Origin: CAYRFE01 sp964423645 [NCBI: uncultured bacterium]
GTDB lineage: Bacteria > Macinerneyibacteriota > Macinerneyibacteria > Macinerneyibacteriales
Reading direction: 5' to 3'
DNA length: 42,188 bases
Assembly (NCBI GenBank): GCA_964423645.1
Contig: CAYRFE010000028.1
Location: forward strand, 1 to 42,188
Below the pieces are notes generated by a model that searched no databases, had not been told where the DNA came from, and worked only from the letters and a program-made list of their open reading frames with translations. Below are positions 17,444-25,107 of this stretch, piece by piece. A program made the translations under genes and the position numbers. The stretch's first letter is position 1. Each line of letters opens with the position of its first letter.

Positions 17444-18469
17444 CTAGGACAATTTATCACAGATAGTGTGCATTTTTGTATGCACCTCTAGCAGATATTC
17501 ATACCCACGAAGTTCTTCTCGTGACGAAAAAGGATACGACAATCCTGACAAAGCTATATACGGCGCAAGTGTCTGCACAGCTTTGCGAAGCTCTGATGCC
17601 ACGACAGTAGGCTCTGTAACGTTCTCTAATAACGAAAGTGTTGCATAATACAGCTCTAACGCACGATACAACGACCCCCATCGCAGCCAGATCGGACGAC
17701 TTTTATCTGTAGCGAGCGTTGAAGCAAGCGGTTGACGCACATAATATCGCTTTTCACGCCCTTCCACAGGCTGGATCCCGACATAGCCGGAAGCAACCAG
17801 ATCAGCACATGCTGTCTGAACCGATTTTTTATCATACTCAATAAGCCGCGCAGCCTCAGATGCATACAGTGAATCTGCTGCACTGAGCGCACAAAGAAAC
17901 TCCGCACGCAATGAGACGCCGAATAACGCCCTCATGCGTAATAACATACTTGCGTTGTCTGTTTTGGAAAAAGCCTTACTCATGCCTCGTAATGAGACCG
18001 GAGAACGTAAAAAACCACCTGCTTTATAAATCGGGTCGGTCGGTCCCACAACAGGCAACGACTTTTCATCGTCATCATAAAACAATGGCTCTTCGTGTAT
18101 ATTGCGAGTAAAGGTCGCGAGTGACCGCCATTTTGCGGTATAGGTGACATTACTGCTCAACTGCGTCGCAACCGGCGCAAGGAATCGCATATCCCCTAGT
18201 GCATAGGTTCGTGCCAGTGTTTTAACCCGCTGCACATTGATAAGATACCCATGTCGGGAAAGCCAATCAAGTATCTCATCCCATAACCGCGCATCATACC
18301 GAGCAAACGGCAGCGAGAACAACAGCAATGCATCAGGATCAAACACATACCCCGTTTTGTTCGTCGTAACAGCAGATCCGTATACGCCAAGTGATGACCA
18401 TTGCGACCACAGCATATGCACTACTTTTTGCCGAAACTCACATTTATATCTGGTGACTAACTCGTTCAT
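17444..18469 (-). CDS. Winged-helix protein, partner of the nucleotidyltransferase (AbiEi-like role)
   Basis: A 341-residue protein. Residues 195-245 (LRAEFLCALSAADSLYASEAARLIEYDKKSVQTACADLVASGYV) form a clear winged helix-turn-helix, followed by a wing at REKRYYVRQP. The N- and C-terminal parts are helical. In AbiE-type systems a winged-helix protein is the antitoxin and repressor of a nucleotidyltransferase toxin; a similar pairing is seen here. The ATG at 18469 would be overlapped by 26 bp by the original reading frame of the upstream toxin gene, which indicates former translational coupling. Because that toxin gene now ends at an amber codon 88 bp earlier, coupling may be lost. Regulation by the promoter at 19078-19105 is likely. 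Confidence 0.75.
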   Translation of the reverse strand: MNELVTRYKCEFRQKVVHMLWSQWSSLGVYGSAVTTNKTGYVFDPDALLLFSLPFARYDARLWDEILDWLSRHGYLINVQRVKTLARTYALGDMRFLAPVATQLSSNVTYTAKWRSLATFTRNIHEEPLFYDDDEKSLPVVGPTDPIYKAGGFLRSPVSLRGMSKAFSKTDNASMLLRMRALFGVSLRAEFLCALSAADSLYASEAARLIEYDKKSVQTACADLVASGYVGIQPVEGREKRYYVRQPLASTLATDKSRPIWLRWGSLYRALELYYATLSLLENVTEPTVVASELRKAVQTLAPYIALSGLSYPFSSREELRGYEYLLEVHTKMHTICDKLS

Positions 18470-18557
18470 ACCCTAATTCCTTCAGTAATGTTTTCAATAC
18501 TCCTTTATACCCTTGCGAAACATCATGTGTCATACTCCATCGTGCTGCCAACAACAC

Positions 18558-19040
18558 CTATTCATCGTTTGGCTTCAATGCCTGTAAATCAGTGATATGA
18601 TACCCTCCCCTATCAGCTGCTGCATATAGTTTAAAGCAGATCTGATCGATTCGCCCTACATAGGATACCATAAGATGACTGCCATAGCACCGGTGATGGA
18701 GTCGAGCAAGAAATCCTTCCGGTAACCCCATTTGATACAAGCCCCCCTCGTCACTACTGGGACCATTATTAAGCCACCCTTTTTCCAAACCGAATTCGGG
18801 AGCAATGGTGTCAGCTGCCTCAAGAAGTGCCTGCGGTAACGGCGAGGGACTACGCAATGCCCCCTCAGCATCCCGTAATGCGACAATGTCAACATCCCGA
18901 GTCACGCGCGTGACATACTGTAATGCCATCAGTGCGGCACCACCGCATACCACGATATGATACTGCTCTGCCTTAGTAAACGACAAATGTGCATTCAACG
19001 CCCTAAAAACACGTTCAAGCGAGTCTTGCAATATATCCAT
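18558..19040 (-). CDS. AbiEii-like nucleotidyltransferase, shortened by an amber codon
   Basis: A 160-residue nucleotidyltransferase-fold protein of the AbiEii/DUF6036 kind. VVCGGAALMALQY and TRDVDIVAL give the GG...DxD active-site pattern; RIDQICFKLYAAADRGGYHITDLQAL is the usual later motif. Known relatives transfer nucleotides to RNA or proteins as toxins. The frame is interrupted by TAG at 18560-18558 after LKPNDE. Beyond it the same frame stays open for 37 codons (VLLAARWSMTHDVSQGYKG, then LKTLLKELGYE) to TAA at 18444, and that sequence is exactly what a family C terminus should look like. The gene therefore seems to have acquired a nonsense mutation. The start ATG at 19040 has AGGAGG seven bases upstream. 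Confidence 0.8.
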   Translation of the reverse strand: MDILQDSLERVFRALNAHLSFTKAEQYHIVVCGGAALMALQYVTRVTRDVDIVALRDAEGALRSPSPLPQALLEAADTIAPEFGLEKGWLNNGPSSDEGGLYQMGLPEGFLARLHHRCYGSHLMVSYVGRIDQICFKLYAAADRGGYHITDLQALKPNDE

Positions 19041-19077
19041 TAATAGCCCTCCTATTGTGTGCTATTACCTACCAATT

Positions 19078-19105
19078 AGTATGCCGCTGTTTTGAGTTGC
19101 GTCAA
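19078..19105 (-). promoter_or_regulatory. Promoter of the nucleotidyltransferase operon
   Basis: Minus strand TTGACG and CATACT are 16 bp apart, about 40 bp before the ATG at 19040. Direct repeats of GGTA lie between the -10 hexamer and the start and could bind the winged-helix partner. Confidence 0.5.
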
Positions 19106-19367
19106 GAGTTTTTTAGGTAGTACGCGTGAGCAACGTGAAGGAACGTCGTGTACGCGACCGAGCGAATAGCGCAGCCGAAACACTGCGCCCCAAAGGGGCA
19201 CGCCCTGCCAGCCAACGACATTATGCAAGCCCCACAAAGGTGAACACATCTACACACTCAGCGAACCTGAAAAATCCCAACAAAAACCACGCTCCAACAA
19301 CAAGAAATACCAGATTGTATCTTCTTGTTGCTTCTCATACCATTGGTTACCCGGAAGATATGTTTTT
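19106..19367. other. Gap without a supported gene
   Basis: The plus frame here has a composition unlike a protein gene (many S, N, T and R with no recognisable motif). Part of the gap is GC-rich relative to its neighbours (GCGCCCCAAAGGGGCACGCC, which includes a CCCCAAAGGGG hairpin near 19188-19198). I see no convincing gene. Confidence 0.4.
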
Positions 19368-19711
19368 TTATGACGAAGCTTCTCCAAAGTGTATCACTGC
19401 ATCTGCCTGTTTCTTCTTCAATAAAACATTAATATCATCTTCAAGGATTCGTAATCACTCGATATACACAGACTCATCAGCAATTATATAAAAATGATTT
19501 TCTTTGCGAATTATCCTGACCGGTTCAAAAAAAGACTTAAGCGTATTTTTATCCATCCTGACCGATAACGCTTCAATAAGATATACCCGCAAATCACCTA
19601 ACGGATCTTCTTTAGCATTCTGCAAGTTTATTTTATCACAAATATAATATATCGGAAATCATACTGCATACCATATTCAACGACAAGGGGACATGCAGTA
19701 TTTTCTGACAT
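19368..19711 (-). pseudogene. Decayed small gene with a frameshift and an in-frame TGA
   Basis: Reading from ATG 19711 gives MSENTACPLVVEYGMQYDF and RYIIFVIK, then a stop. A shift of frame near 19650 continues as ICDKINLQNAKEDPLGD and VYLIEALSVRMDKNTLKSFF to a TGA at 19457-19455. After that TGA the same frame goes on with LRILEDDINVLLKKKQADAV to TAA at 19368. The three blocks have normal protein composition, so this is a gene of about 113 codons broken twice. The family is not recognised. It sits just downstream of the AlbA_2 gene on the same strand and may once have been co-transcribed with it. Confidence 0.55.
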
Positions 19712-19734
19712 CTCTGTAAGATTACAAAAAGGTA

Positions 19735-21279
19735 TTATTTTTTCTCACTTTTGATATTGGCAACTACCATAGCCTTACCTTTTTTTGTAAGTCGGTATTT
19801 TTGCTTGCTGCTATTAGGCTTTTGGGGATTTATCATTTCTATGAGATTCAAAGATAAGGCAGGTTTAAGATATCGTGTTCTGAAATACGCCTGTGACTTT
19901 GTGCCAATGTGTTCTTGTAGTTCGCTTCGTGACAATGTATGTTCTTTCATAACTACAAGTAACATCAAGACTTCACCTGTAACTTCACCTGCGACTTCAC
20001 CTGCGACTTCAGCTGTAGCAGGACGATGATGAAACAATGGATGTATGGGAAATTCCACAATAAAGTAACTCCGCCCTTCATCCGTTTTAAACGTAGGCAT
20101 CGGGGAGTTATTCTTTTGAAGTTCTTTGATCATTTTCGGAATACCGGTACCACGTCCTTCTGTCATATCCAACTCTTTAAGAAACTCTCCTACGCGACGA
20201 TTTCTATAGCGCCTTGCGGTAAAATGATAAGATTGCAATTCTTCGTTAGTAATTGACCTATCCGGCCCCGGAAAACTACCGATCGTTATACGATCCGGCA
20301 TGATTCGTATTTCCACTGGTTCACGAATTTCATATGAGCGATGATATACTGCATTACACAAAGCCTCTTTAATAGCACTATAAGGATAGTTATAAAATCG
20401 ATCGGCTTCTGGTCGGGCACTATTTTTAACAATCTTTTCCTCAATAATCTGATTCTGTATATACGTCAAAGCTTCTTCAAGCATGCCTTGCACAGGCCCT
20501 TTACATACTTTTTCTGAAAAGGAATCTGCCCCCAACCCATCAGGAAAATGCACTATATCAATTTGGGTTTGCGGGAAATATTCCGACGGGTCACGTGAAA
20601 AAAACAGTAATCCTACATTTTTGGCTCTGACATGTTCATCGGGACCGTCAACAATATTCATTTGCCTACATAAGCGAGTGAAATCCATATGCACCGATTC
20701 ACTGAAAAGATCGCTTTGCACGCGTTGTAAAAAAGCTCGGATAAGACCAAGATCAAGGGCTGTTACAGCAGCAGTATGATGAGCACGATCATCGAACGGC
20801 ACTTTTGAGGCTAATTCAAACAATTCTTGTTCATCGTGACTTTTTGCTGAAACGGTCACACTCCCTTTTCGGATATAATATCGATGAAGCGTGTTTTTAT
20901 CGGAAAGCGAGACTGGTGCTTTATACGGACGGCTTTGCCCCCCGATGGCCCACAATATAAGAATTTGTTTACCTTCATATAGGTGCGGGACCATAATAGG
21001 ATGATAAAAAGGATTGATCTTATGTCCAATTTCAACAACATCTTTCTGAATACGGTCTAATTGATTCGCATGAAGGCCTTTTGGCGGTAACACAGGACGT
21101 CCATTTTCTTCTTTAATTCCAATAATGATATATCCTCCACCAAGATTATGAAAATCATTAGCAAAAGCACACAACGAATGCATCACTTCTTCAGGATTCC
21201 AGCCTTCCTTAAACTCCAACCGTTCCCACTCAACCGTACGTGCTTTTAAAAGATCATTGATATTAATCGGTAAATTCAT
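19735..21279 (-). CDS. AlbA_2 (Schlafen-type) ATP-binding protein with C-terminal winged helix
   Basis: A 514-residue protein of the COG2865 type. Residues 15-130 are an AlbA_2/Schlafen AAA_4 domain (EFKEGWNPEEVMHSLCAFAN, GGGYIIIGI, GLHANQLDRIQ). Residues 300-400 are the HATPase_c_4-like region, with EALCNAVYHRSYEIREPVEI and GRGTGIPKMIKEL. A run of EVAGEVAGEVTGEV at about residues 425-438 links to a winged-helix domain ending TKKGKAMV. Such proteins are usually viewed as transcription regulators or defence-related ATP-binding factors. The ATG at 21279 has AAAGGAG five bases upstream. It appears intact, unlike the pseudogene just downstream. Confidence 0.88.
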   Translation of the reverse strand: MNLPININDLLKARTVEWERLEFKEGWNPEEVMHSLCAFANDFHNLGGGYIIIGIKEENGRPVLPPKGLHANQLDRIQKDVVEIGHKINPFYHPIMVPHLYEGKQILILWAIGGQSRPYKAPVSLSDKNTLHRYYIRKGSVTVSAKSHDEQELFELASKVPFDDRAHHTAAVTALDLGLIRAFLQRVQSDLFSESVHMDFTRLCRQMNIVDGPDEHVRAKNVGLLFFSRDPSEYFPQTQIDIVHFPDGLGADSFSEKVCKGPVQGMLEEALTYIQNQIIEEKIVKNSARPEADRFYNYPYSAIKEALCNAVYHRSYEIREPVEIRIMPDRITIGSFPGPDRSITNEELQSYHFTARRYRNRRVGEFLKELDMTEGRGTGIPKMIKELQKNNSPMPTFKTDEGRSYFIVEFPIHPLFHHRPATAEVAGEVAGEVTGEVLMLLVVMKEHTLSRSELQEHIGTKSQAYFRTRYLKPALSLNLIEMINPQKPNSSKQKYRLTKKGKAMVVANIKSEKK

Positions 21280-21344
21280 TTTACTCCTTTTTCCAACAAC
21301 CTATATGTTTATTTTGTCGAGCGCCATATAACACTCGTTCTAAA

Positions 21345-22475
21345 TCAATCTATTACAAAATACTCAATATTATTAAAAAGATGCAACGCGATATCATGGT
21401 ACATGCCTTTAAAAAAAGCAATATCCCCTTCTATGCCCTGAACGAACAATCCCCTCCCCTGTTCTAAGATCTGTAACCCCGAACACTGTTGTTTTAAAGT
21501 TGAGTAACCAATACCTCGAGCTTTTGCTATTTTTTCCAACGGGTCACCCGATAGCGATTCTTTCGGCTCCTGATCCGGGACATCCTTTATACCTACATAA
21601 TTTTTCGCTACTTTATCTATATAGCCAACTGCGTTACCACGAAATCCTTTTTGAGCCTTGATTTTATATTCACCGATTGCATACTGTAGGGCATCTTTAC
21701 TATGAGTTTCTAAGGCCTTACATCCATAATCAGTTACCTCTAAACCATTTCTCGCGAACAACTCCCGGACCCAATTATCCGCAGCCTCAAATTGTAATGT
21801 TAGTTGTTGTTGCTCACGAATATAAAATGCCAACCGTGCAACTTTACGATTCTCACGTATCGCACGATATTTATATACTTCAATACAGGTGTTTTGATTT
21901 ATTGCCTCAATCCACTTTTTCATTCGTTTATTCAAATCACTAAATTCATAATCACAATCAATTATTCGACGAAAATTTTCTAGGGTAAATAAAATTGGAG
22001 CATGATCACGAAATCTAAACATTAACTCATAAAAACGCAACACATATTCACCACTGAGTTTTTTAAAATCCCTCAATAACAATGCTTGCAACTCTCGAGT
22101 ATCATTACTTTTTAATCTATCAAATAACAACGCTTTTAAATCACTATGGACTTCGACCACAACTTCTTTAAGATCATGGTCTATTTCCAGTTTTGAAAAT
22201 AAATTAAATACTATCTCTGTATTTCCATCCCAATGAATTAATTGCTTGTTCTGCATGTCTTTCAAACTCTCAATGAACCTATTAAAATCTTTAGTTAGTC
22301 CGAGCGTTTCTCGAACTTCTTCAGGTAAAAACCGATATTGTGTTCTGGATTCTTCTTGTTGAATCTTATATAGCAATGAAAAGAATATTTTTTGCTGCAA
22401 CTCGTTGAATTTTACCCGTCCTTCAATCATTTTGTTATGTTTATAAACAACATCCAACCCTTTTTCATCCACCAT
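21345..22475 (-). CDS. rep: Rep_3-type plasmid replication initiator
   Basis: A protein of about 376 residues. It opens VVYKHNKMIEGRVKFNELQQ, passes through LLYKIQQEESRTQYRFLPEE and RETLGLTKDFNRFIESL, and continues with two winged-helix units (HSDLKALLFDRLKS, LSGEYVLRFYELMFRF). This is the Rep_3/RepB initiator fold that binds iterons and opens the origin. I use ATG at 22475, with GGAAGG upstream; a longer frame starting from TTG 22514 would run into the iterons. The C-terminal 100 residues are a less conserved extension. Iterons lie directly upstream, so the protein probably binds there and also represses itself. Confidence 0.85.
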   Translation of the reverse strand: MVDEKGLDVVYKHNKMIEGRVKFNELQQKIFFSLLYKIQQEESRTQYRFLPEEVRETLGLTKDFNRFIESLKDMQNKQLIHWDGNTEIVFNLFSKLEIDHDLKEVVVEVHSDLKALLFDRLKSNDTRELQALLLRDFKKLSGEYVLRFYELMFRFRDHAPILFTLENFRRIIDCDYEFSDLNKRMKKWIEAINQNTCIEVYKYRAIRENRKVARLAFYIREQQQLTLQFEAADNWVRELFARNGLEVTDYGCKALETHSKDALQYAIGEYKIKAQKGFRGNAVGYIDKVAKNYVGIKDVPDQEPKESLSGDPLEKIAKARGIGYSTLKQQCSGLQILEQGRGLFVQGIEGDIAFFKGMYHDIALHLFNNIEYFVID

Positions 22476-22489
22476 AAACACCCGCCTTC

Positions 22490-22760
22490 CCCTCAATGCC
22501 ACACTTTCCCCCAAATGTCATATTTCGAAGTAAGTTATAATTATATAAGCCGATATCATCTTTTTCCCAAGATGTCGCATTTTCCCCCAAATGTCGTCTT
22601 TCATCCCCCAAGTGCCATATTTCACACCCAACGTGTCGTAGTATTCCCCTTATGCCATAGTTTCCCCGTAATGCCATAATATAACTTCCAATATAATGGC
22701 TAGTTAGATCGATGAAATCCCTTAAATGCCGTAATTTCCCCGAAATGCCATATTCTGCGC
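22490..22760. other. Iteron origin of replication
   Basis: About ten imperfect copies of a roughly 20-22 bp unit with consensus ATGYCRTANTTTCCCC followed by a short AT part. They lie between the rep start and the partition genes, and all run in the same direction (plus strand). Clear copies begin near 22496, 22572, 22591, 22654, 22671 and 22727; others are degenerate. Iterons upstream of a Rep_3 gene define an origin of vegetative replication. Confidence 0.75.
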
Positions 22761-22764
22761 GTAA

Positions 22765-22783
22765 CTTGTTATATAATAACAAG
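22765..22783. repeat. 19-bp perfect palindrome beside the iterons
   Basis: CTTGTTAT and ATAACAAG are perfect inverted arms around ATA. It lies between the iteron block and the stop of the ribbon-helix-helix gene. It may be an operator or part of the origin; no T-run supports a terminator. Confidence 0.6.
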
Positions 22784-22822
22784 TGCGTCTTTGCTAATAG
22801 AAGTAAAAGAAGTAAATATCTT

Positions 22823-23191
22823 TTATTTCTCAACAGCATATTTTTTTAAGTATAACCCAATACCCTCATTAACGATACGGGTTATATTGATATTTTTTTC
22901 ACCATCAATTTTCAGCTGATAAATAACTTTTAACATTTGATCGTATATGTCTTTTTTTATAAATGCATTAATTTTAACCGTTTCCTTTGATTCCAGATCA
23001 TTATTTTTATTTTTAGGGATGGTAGTTTTAGCAACACGAGTACGCGACGTTGTTTTTTCCTCAATAATTTTTTGTTCATTAAGCTCTTTTGTTGTATCCG
23101 AAACAGTGACCGTAGGTTTTTTTTCAACGGTTTGTTCAAGAGTTTTAAACGTACTTTTTAAAAAATCTAAATTTGCATTATTTTTCTGCAT
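22823..23191 (-). CDS. Ribbon-helix-helix centromere-binding protein (ParG/ParB role)
   Basis: A 122-residue protein. The N-terminal 70 residues are polar and likely disordered (KKPTVTVSDTTKELNEQK). The C-terminal 45 residues, VKINAFIKKDIYDQMLKVIY to NITRIVNEGIGLYLKKYA, form a ribbon-helix-helix DNA-binding domain. In type Ib partition systems such a protein binds the centromere and contacts ParA through its flexible N-terminal tail, which matches this layout. The start chosen is ATG 23191, 14 bp inside the end of parA, with GGGGGTG upstream; a TTG at 23206 is an alternative. The overlap means translational coupling to parA. Confidence 0.78.
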   Translation of the reverse strand: MQKNNANLDFLKSTFKTLEQTVEKKPTVTVSDTTKELNEQKIIEEKTTSRTRVAKTTIPKNKNNDLESKETVKINAFIKKDIYDQMLKVIYQLKIDGEKNINITRIVNEGIGLYLKKYAVEK

Positions 23192-23939
23192 ATACACCCC
23201 CTGCAAGCGTTTCTGCTAAACGCATAAGTTCTGGCACAGAACGTGCTTCCTGGTAGTATTCAAATATTGATAAAAGTTGTGACTGTGAATCCGCCAATTT
23301 GCGATCTTGTGGGATTATATAAATATCTAACCCCAAATCTTTAGCGACGTCCATAAATAAATTGTGTTGCGTGAATGATTTATTTACCATATTCACTATG
23401 AGCTTATCATGTTTAATAGTGGTTTCATAGTTATCACGAAATGAATCGAGCGTTTTTTTGAATAGAACTAAACTATTTGACGTAACAAATTCCGGGGTTA
23501 CAGGTGATAAAAGTTCGTCAACAGCCATATAAATACTGCTTTCTAAAAGACCAAACCCGGGACTACAATCAAATATGCAAAACTCAAAACCAAATTCACT
23601 AAGAGCGCGGATTAGCTTTTTCATGCAAAATGGTTGTTTTGATATGCTATTATCCGCAAAGTCTCTTAGACGATAATTAACATCTACTGTTGGAAAAAAG
23701 AAAAGATTTTCACGGATTTCAAATACCGATTCCTCGAGTTTTGAATTGCCTAAAAGATACGATCCTAATTCGTGTTTTATCTCGTATCCGTTTGGCAGTA
23801 GTACATGAGTAGCAGTGCCTTGAGGGTCTGCATCAATTAAGATAGTTTTCCCAAATTTAGACAATGCGAATGATAGATTCACCGCAATAGTTGTTTTACC
23901 CACGCCCCCCTTTTGGATATGTACTGCAAAAGACTTCAT
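23178..23939 (-). CDS. parA: ParA-family partition ATPase
   Basis: A 253-residue ParA/MinD-type ATPase. The deviant Walker A QKGGVGKTTIAVNL lies near residue 10, Walker A' ILIDADPQGTA near 38, and Walker B CIFDCSPGFGLLESS near 118. It has no N-terminal helix-turn-helix, so it is the short type Ib kind that goes with a ribbon-helix-helix partner. The start ATG 23939 has AAGGAGG seven bases upstream; a longer frame beginning at 24176 merely translates the AT-rich repeats and is not used. It partitions the replicon with the gene at 22823. Confidence 0.93.
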   Translation of the reverse strand: MKSFAVHIQKGGVGKTTIAVNLSFALSKFGKTILIDADPQGTATHVLLPNGYEIKHELGSYLLGNSKLEESVFEIRENLFFFPTVDVNYRLRDFADNSISKQPFCMKKLIRALSEFGFEFCIFDCSPGFGLLESSIYMAVDELLSPVTPEFVTSNSLVLFKKTLDSFRDNYETTIKHDKLIVNMVNKSFTQHNLFMDVAKDLGLDIYIIPQDRKLADSQSQLLSIFEYYQEARSVPELMRLAETLAGGVYAEK

Positions 23940-23964
23940 GCATGCCTCCTTCTTTGTTTTATTG

Positions 23965-24153
23965 TATATGAGTAAATGAGTAATGTCAACAATAATCAAA
24001 TGAATAAAAGCATAAATGCGCATATGAGTAAATAAGTAATAGCATAATTGAGTATATGAGTAATTGTATGTCGGCGTGGTTTCGCAAATGCGTAAATAAG
24101 TAAATGAGTTATTGCGCAAATACATATATGAGTATATGAGTAAATGAGTAGTG
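23965..24153. repeat. Centromere-like direct repeats upstream of parA
   Basis: Five to six AT-rich copies of a unit close to TATGAGTAAATRAGTAAT occur, for example near 23967, 24023, 24091, 24127 and 24135, with shorter ATGAGTA copies between. Clustered short repeats just upstream of a type Ib parA are usually the site bound by the ribbon-helix-helix protein, for partition and for autorepression. Confidence 0.65.
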
Positions 24154-24428
24154 CGGAGGTAGCGGATACTATTCATACTATAGTGTAGCTTGAATTCTGT
24201 TTGAGGATGTTCAAGGATAACTTACGCATGCGTTATTTGCCTCTTATTTAATCTTTAAAGCGGGGCGCGAGGGTTTTGTGATGTATTTTGTCGGCCAAGG
24301 ACTTGAGGGCTTTTAAACGCACTATAGGTGCGTTGTATAGTAAATTGATTTACTAAGACCGTTCGTAGAAAATTGATAATCCTAAAAGTGATTATTGGCG
24401 CGTATTATTGTTTATCAGGAGGGTTGCT
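24154..24428. other. Gap with two short palindromes
   Basis: No gene is visible. A 10-bp palindrome ACGCATGCGT lies at 24224-24233. A perfect 7-bp hairpin AACGCAC/GTGCGTT with a TATAG loop lies at 24316-24334. Neither is followed by a T-run. Confidence 0.4.
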
Positions 24429-24537
24429 TTGGATGTAAAATTTTACTTAAATAATACTAGGCGTTATTAGTCTTGCAGCAATTATAGGTGTAATATATAG
24501 GAATAATTTTTCAGTCGACACGATACTCGATGCTGTA

Positions 24538-25095
24538 GTGAATTTTACAGGGGTTGCGATTCCGGTTCTTGCAGTGATGATCGTATCGGTGAGTCTGCGA
24601 AAACAAAATGATACCTGCTTAATGAGAGGGAAAAATGCTCTCATTGTGTTACAAAAAAAATATCCTAATTTTTTACTCGGCCCGCGTTATAATCGGGATA
24701 ATTATGATCCGGAAAAAGGTTCCGGGCAAGAATATTTGTTTATAACAAATGAAGATAAAAAATCAACAAAGCGTGCAAAATTTATCGCGGTCAATCCGTT
24801 AGAAGAGGGTGTTTTATCACTATATATTCAAAAAGGAACTCTGGTTTACGGGCTTAATTATACATCCGAGGCTGCTACAGATCCTGAAATAAAAAGGATC
24901 AGCGATCTTGTGGGAGAAGCGGTAGTAAAATATGTATCTCAAAAATACTCTAATTATTATGAGCTACTGCAATCATCGGGAGCTGCCCTTGTGGTCGATT
25001 TCGATGAAAACACTATGGGGAAACAACAATTCAGGAAAGCTATATTTGAGTGTGCTGAAATCGCAGTTCAGAAGCTTTTAGAAAATAAGAAATAA
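24538..25095 (+). CDS. Small membrane protein (5' end apparently frameshifted)
   Basis: At least 185 residues, starting at GTG 24538. The beginning is hydrophobic (TGVAIPVLAVMIVSV), followed by a soluble domain (KNALIVLQKKYPNFLLGPRY to LLENKK). The same frame stays open upstream and encodes a further membrane helix, LGVISLAAIIGVIYRNN, but with no start codon there. A good ribosome binding site (AGGAGG at 24417-24422) and TTG at 24429 begin MDVKFYLNN in the neighbouring frame. One extra base near 24456 separates the two, so the intact gene would encode about 221 residues with two N-terminal membrane helices. The stop is followed after 12 bp by the 25108 gene, so the two form a likely operon. 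Family not recognised. Confidence 0.65.
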   Translation: MNFTGVAIPVLAVMIVSVSLRKQNDTCLMRGKNALIVLQKKYPNFLLGPRYNRDNYDPEKGSGQEYLFITNEDKKSTKRAKFIAVNPLEEGVLSLYIQKGTLVYGLNYTSEAATDPEIKRISDLVGEAVVKYVSQKYSNYYELLQSSGAALVVDFDENTMGKQQFRKAIFECAEIAVQKLLENKK

Positions 25096-25107
25096 CTAAG
25101 GAGAAAT

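Noticed and set aside
19126-19491. 121-codon plus-strand frame
   Set aside because: Composition unlike a protein, no motif, and it overlaps the better supported broken gene on the minus strand (19368-19711).
22476-22514. Rep start at TTG 22514
   Set aside because: It would place the start inside the iterons. ATG 22475 has a better ribosome binding site and a family-like N terminus.
23940-24176. N-terminal extension of parA to 24176
   Set aside because: It translates AT-rich direct repeats. The ATG at 23939 has a strong ribosome binding site and gives the normal ParA start at the P-loop.
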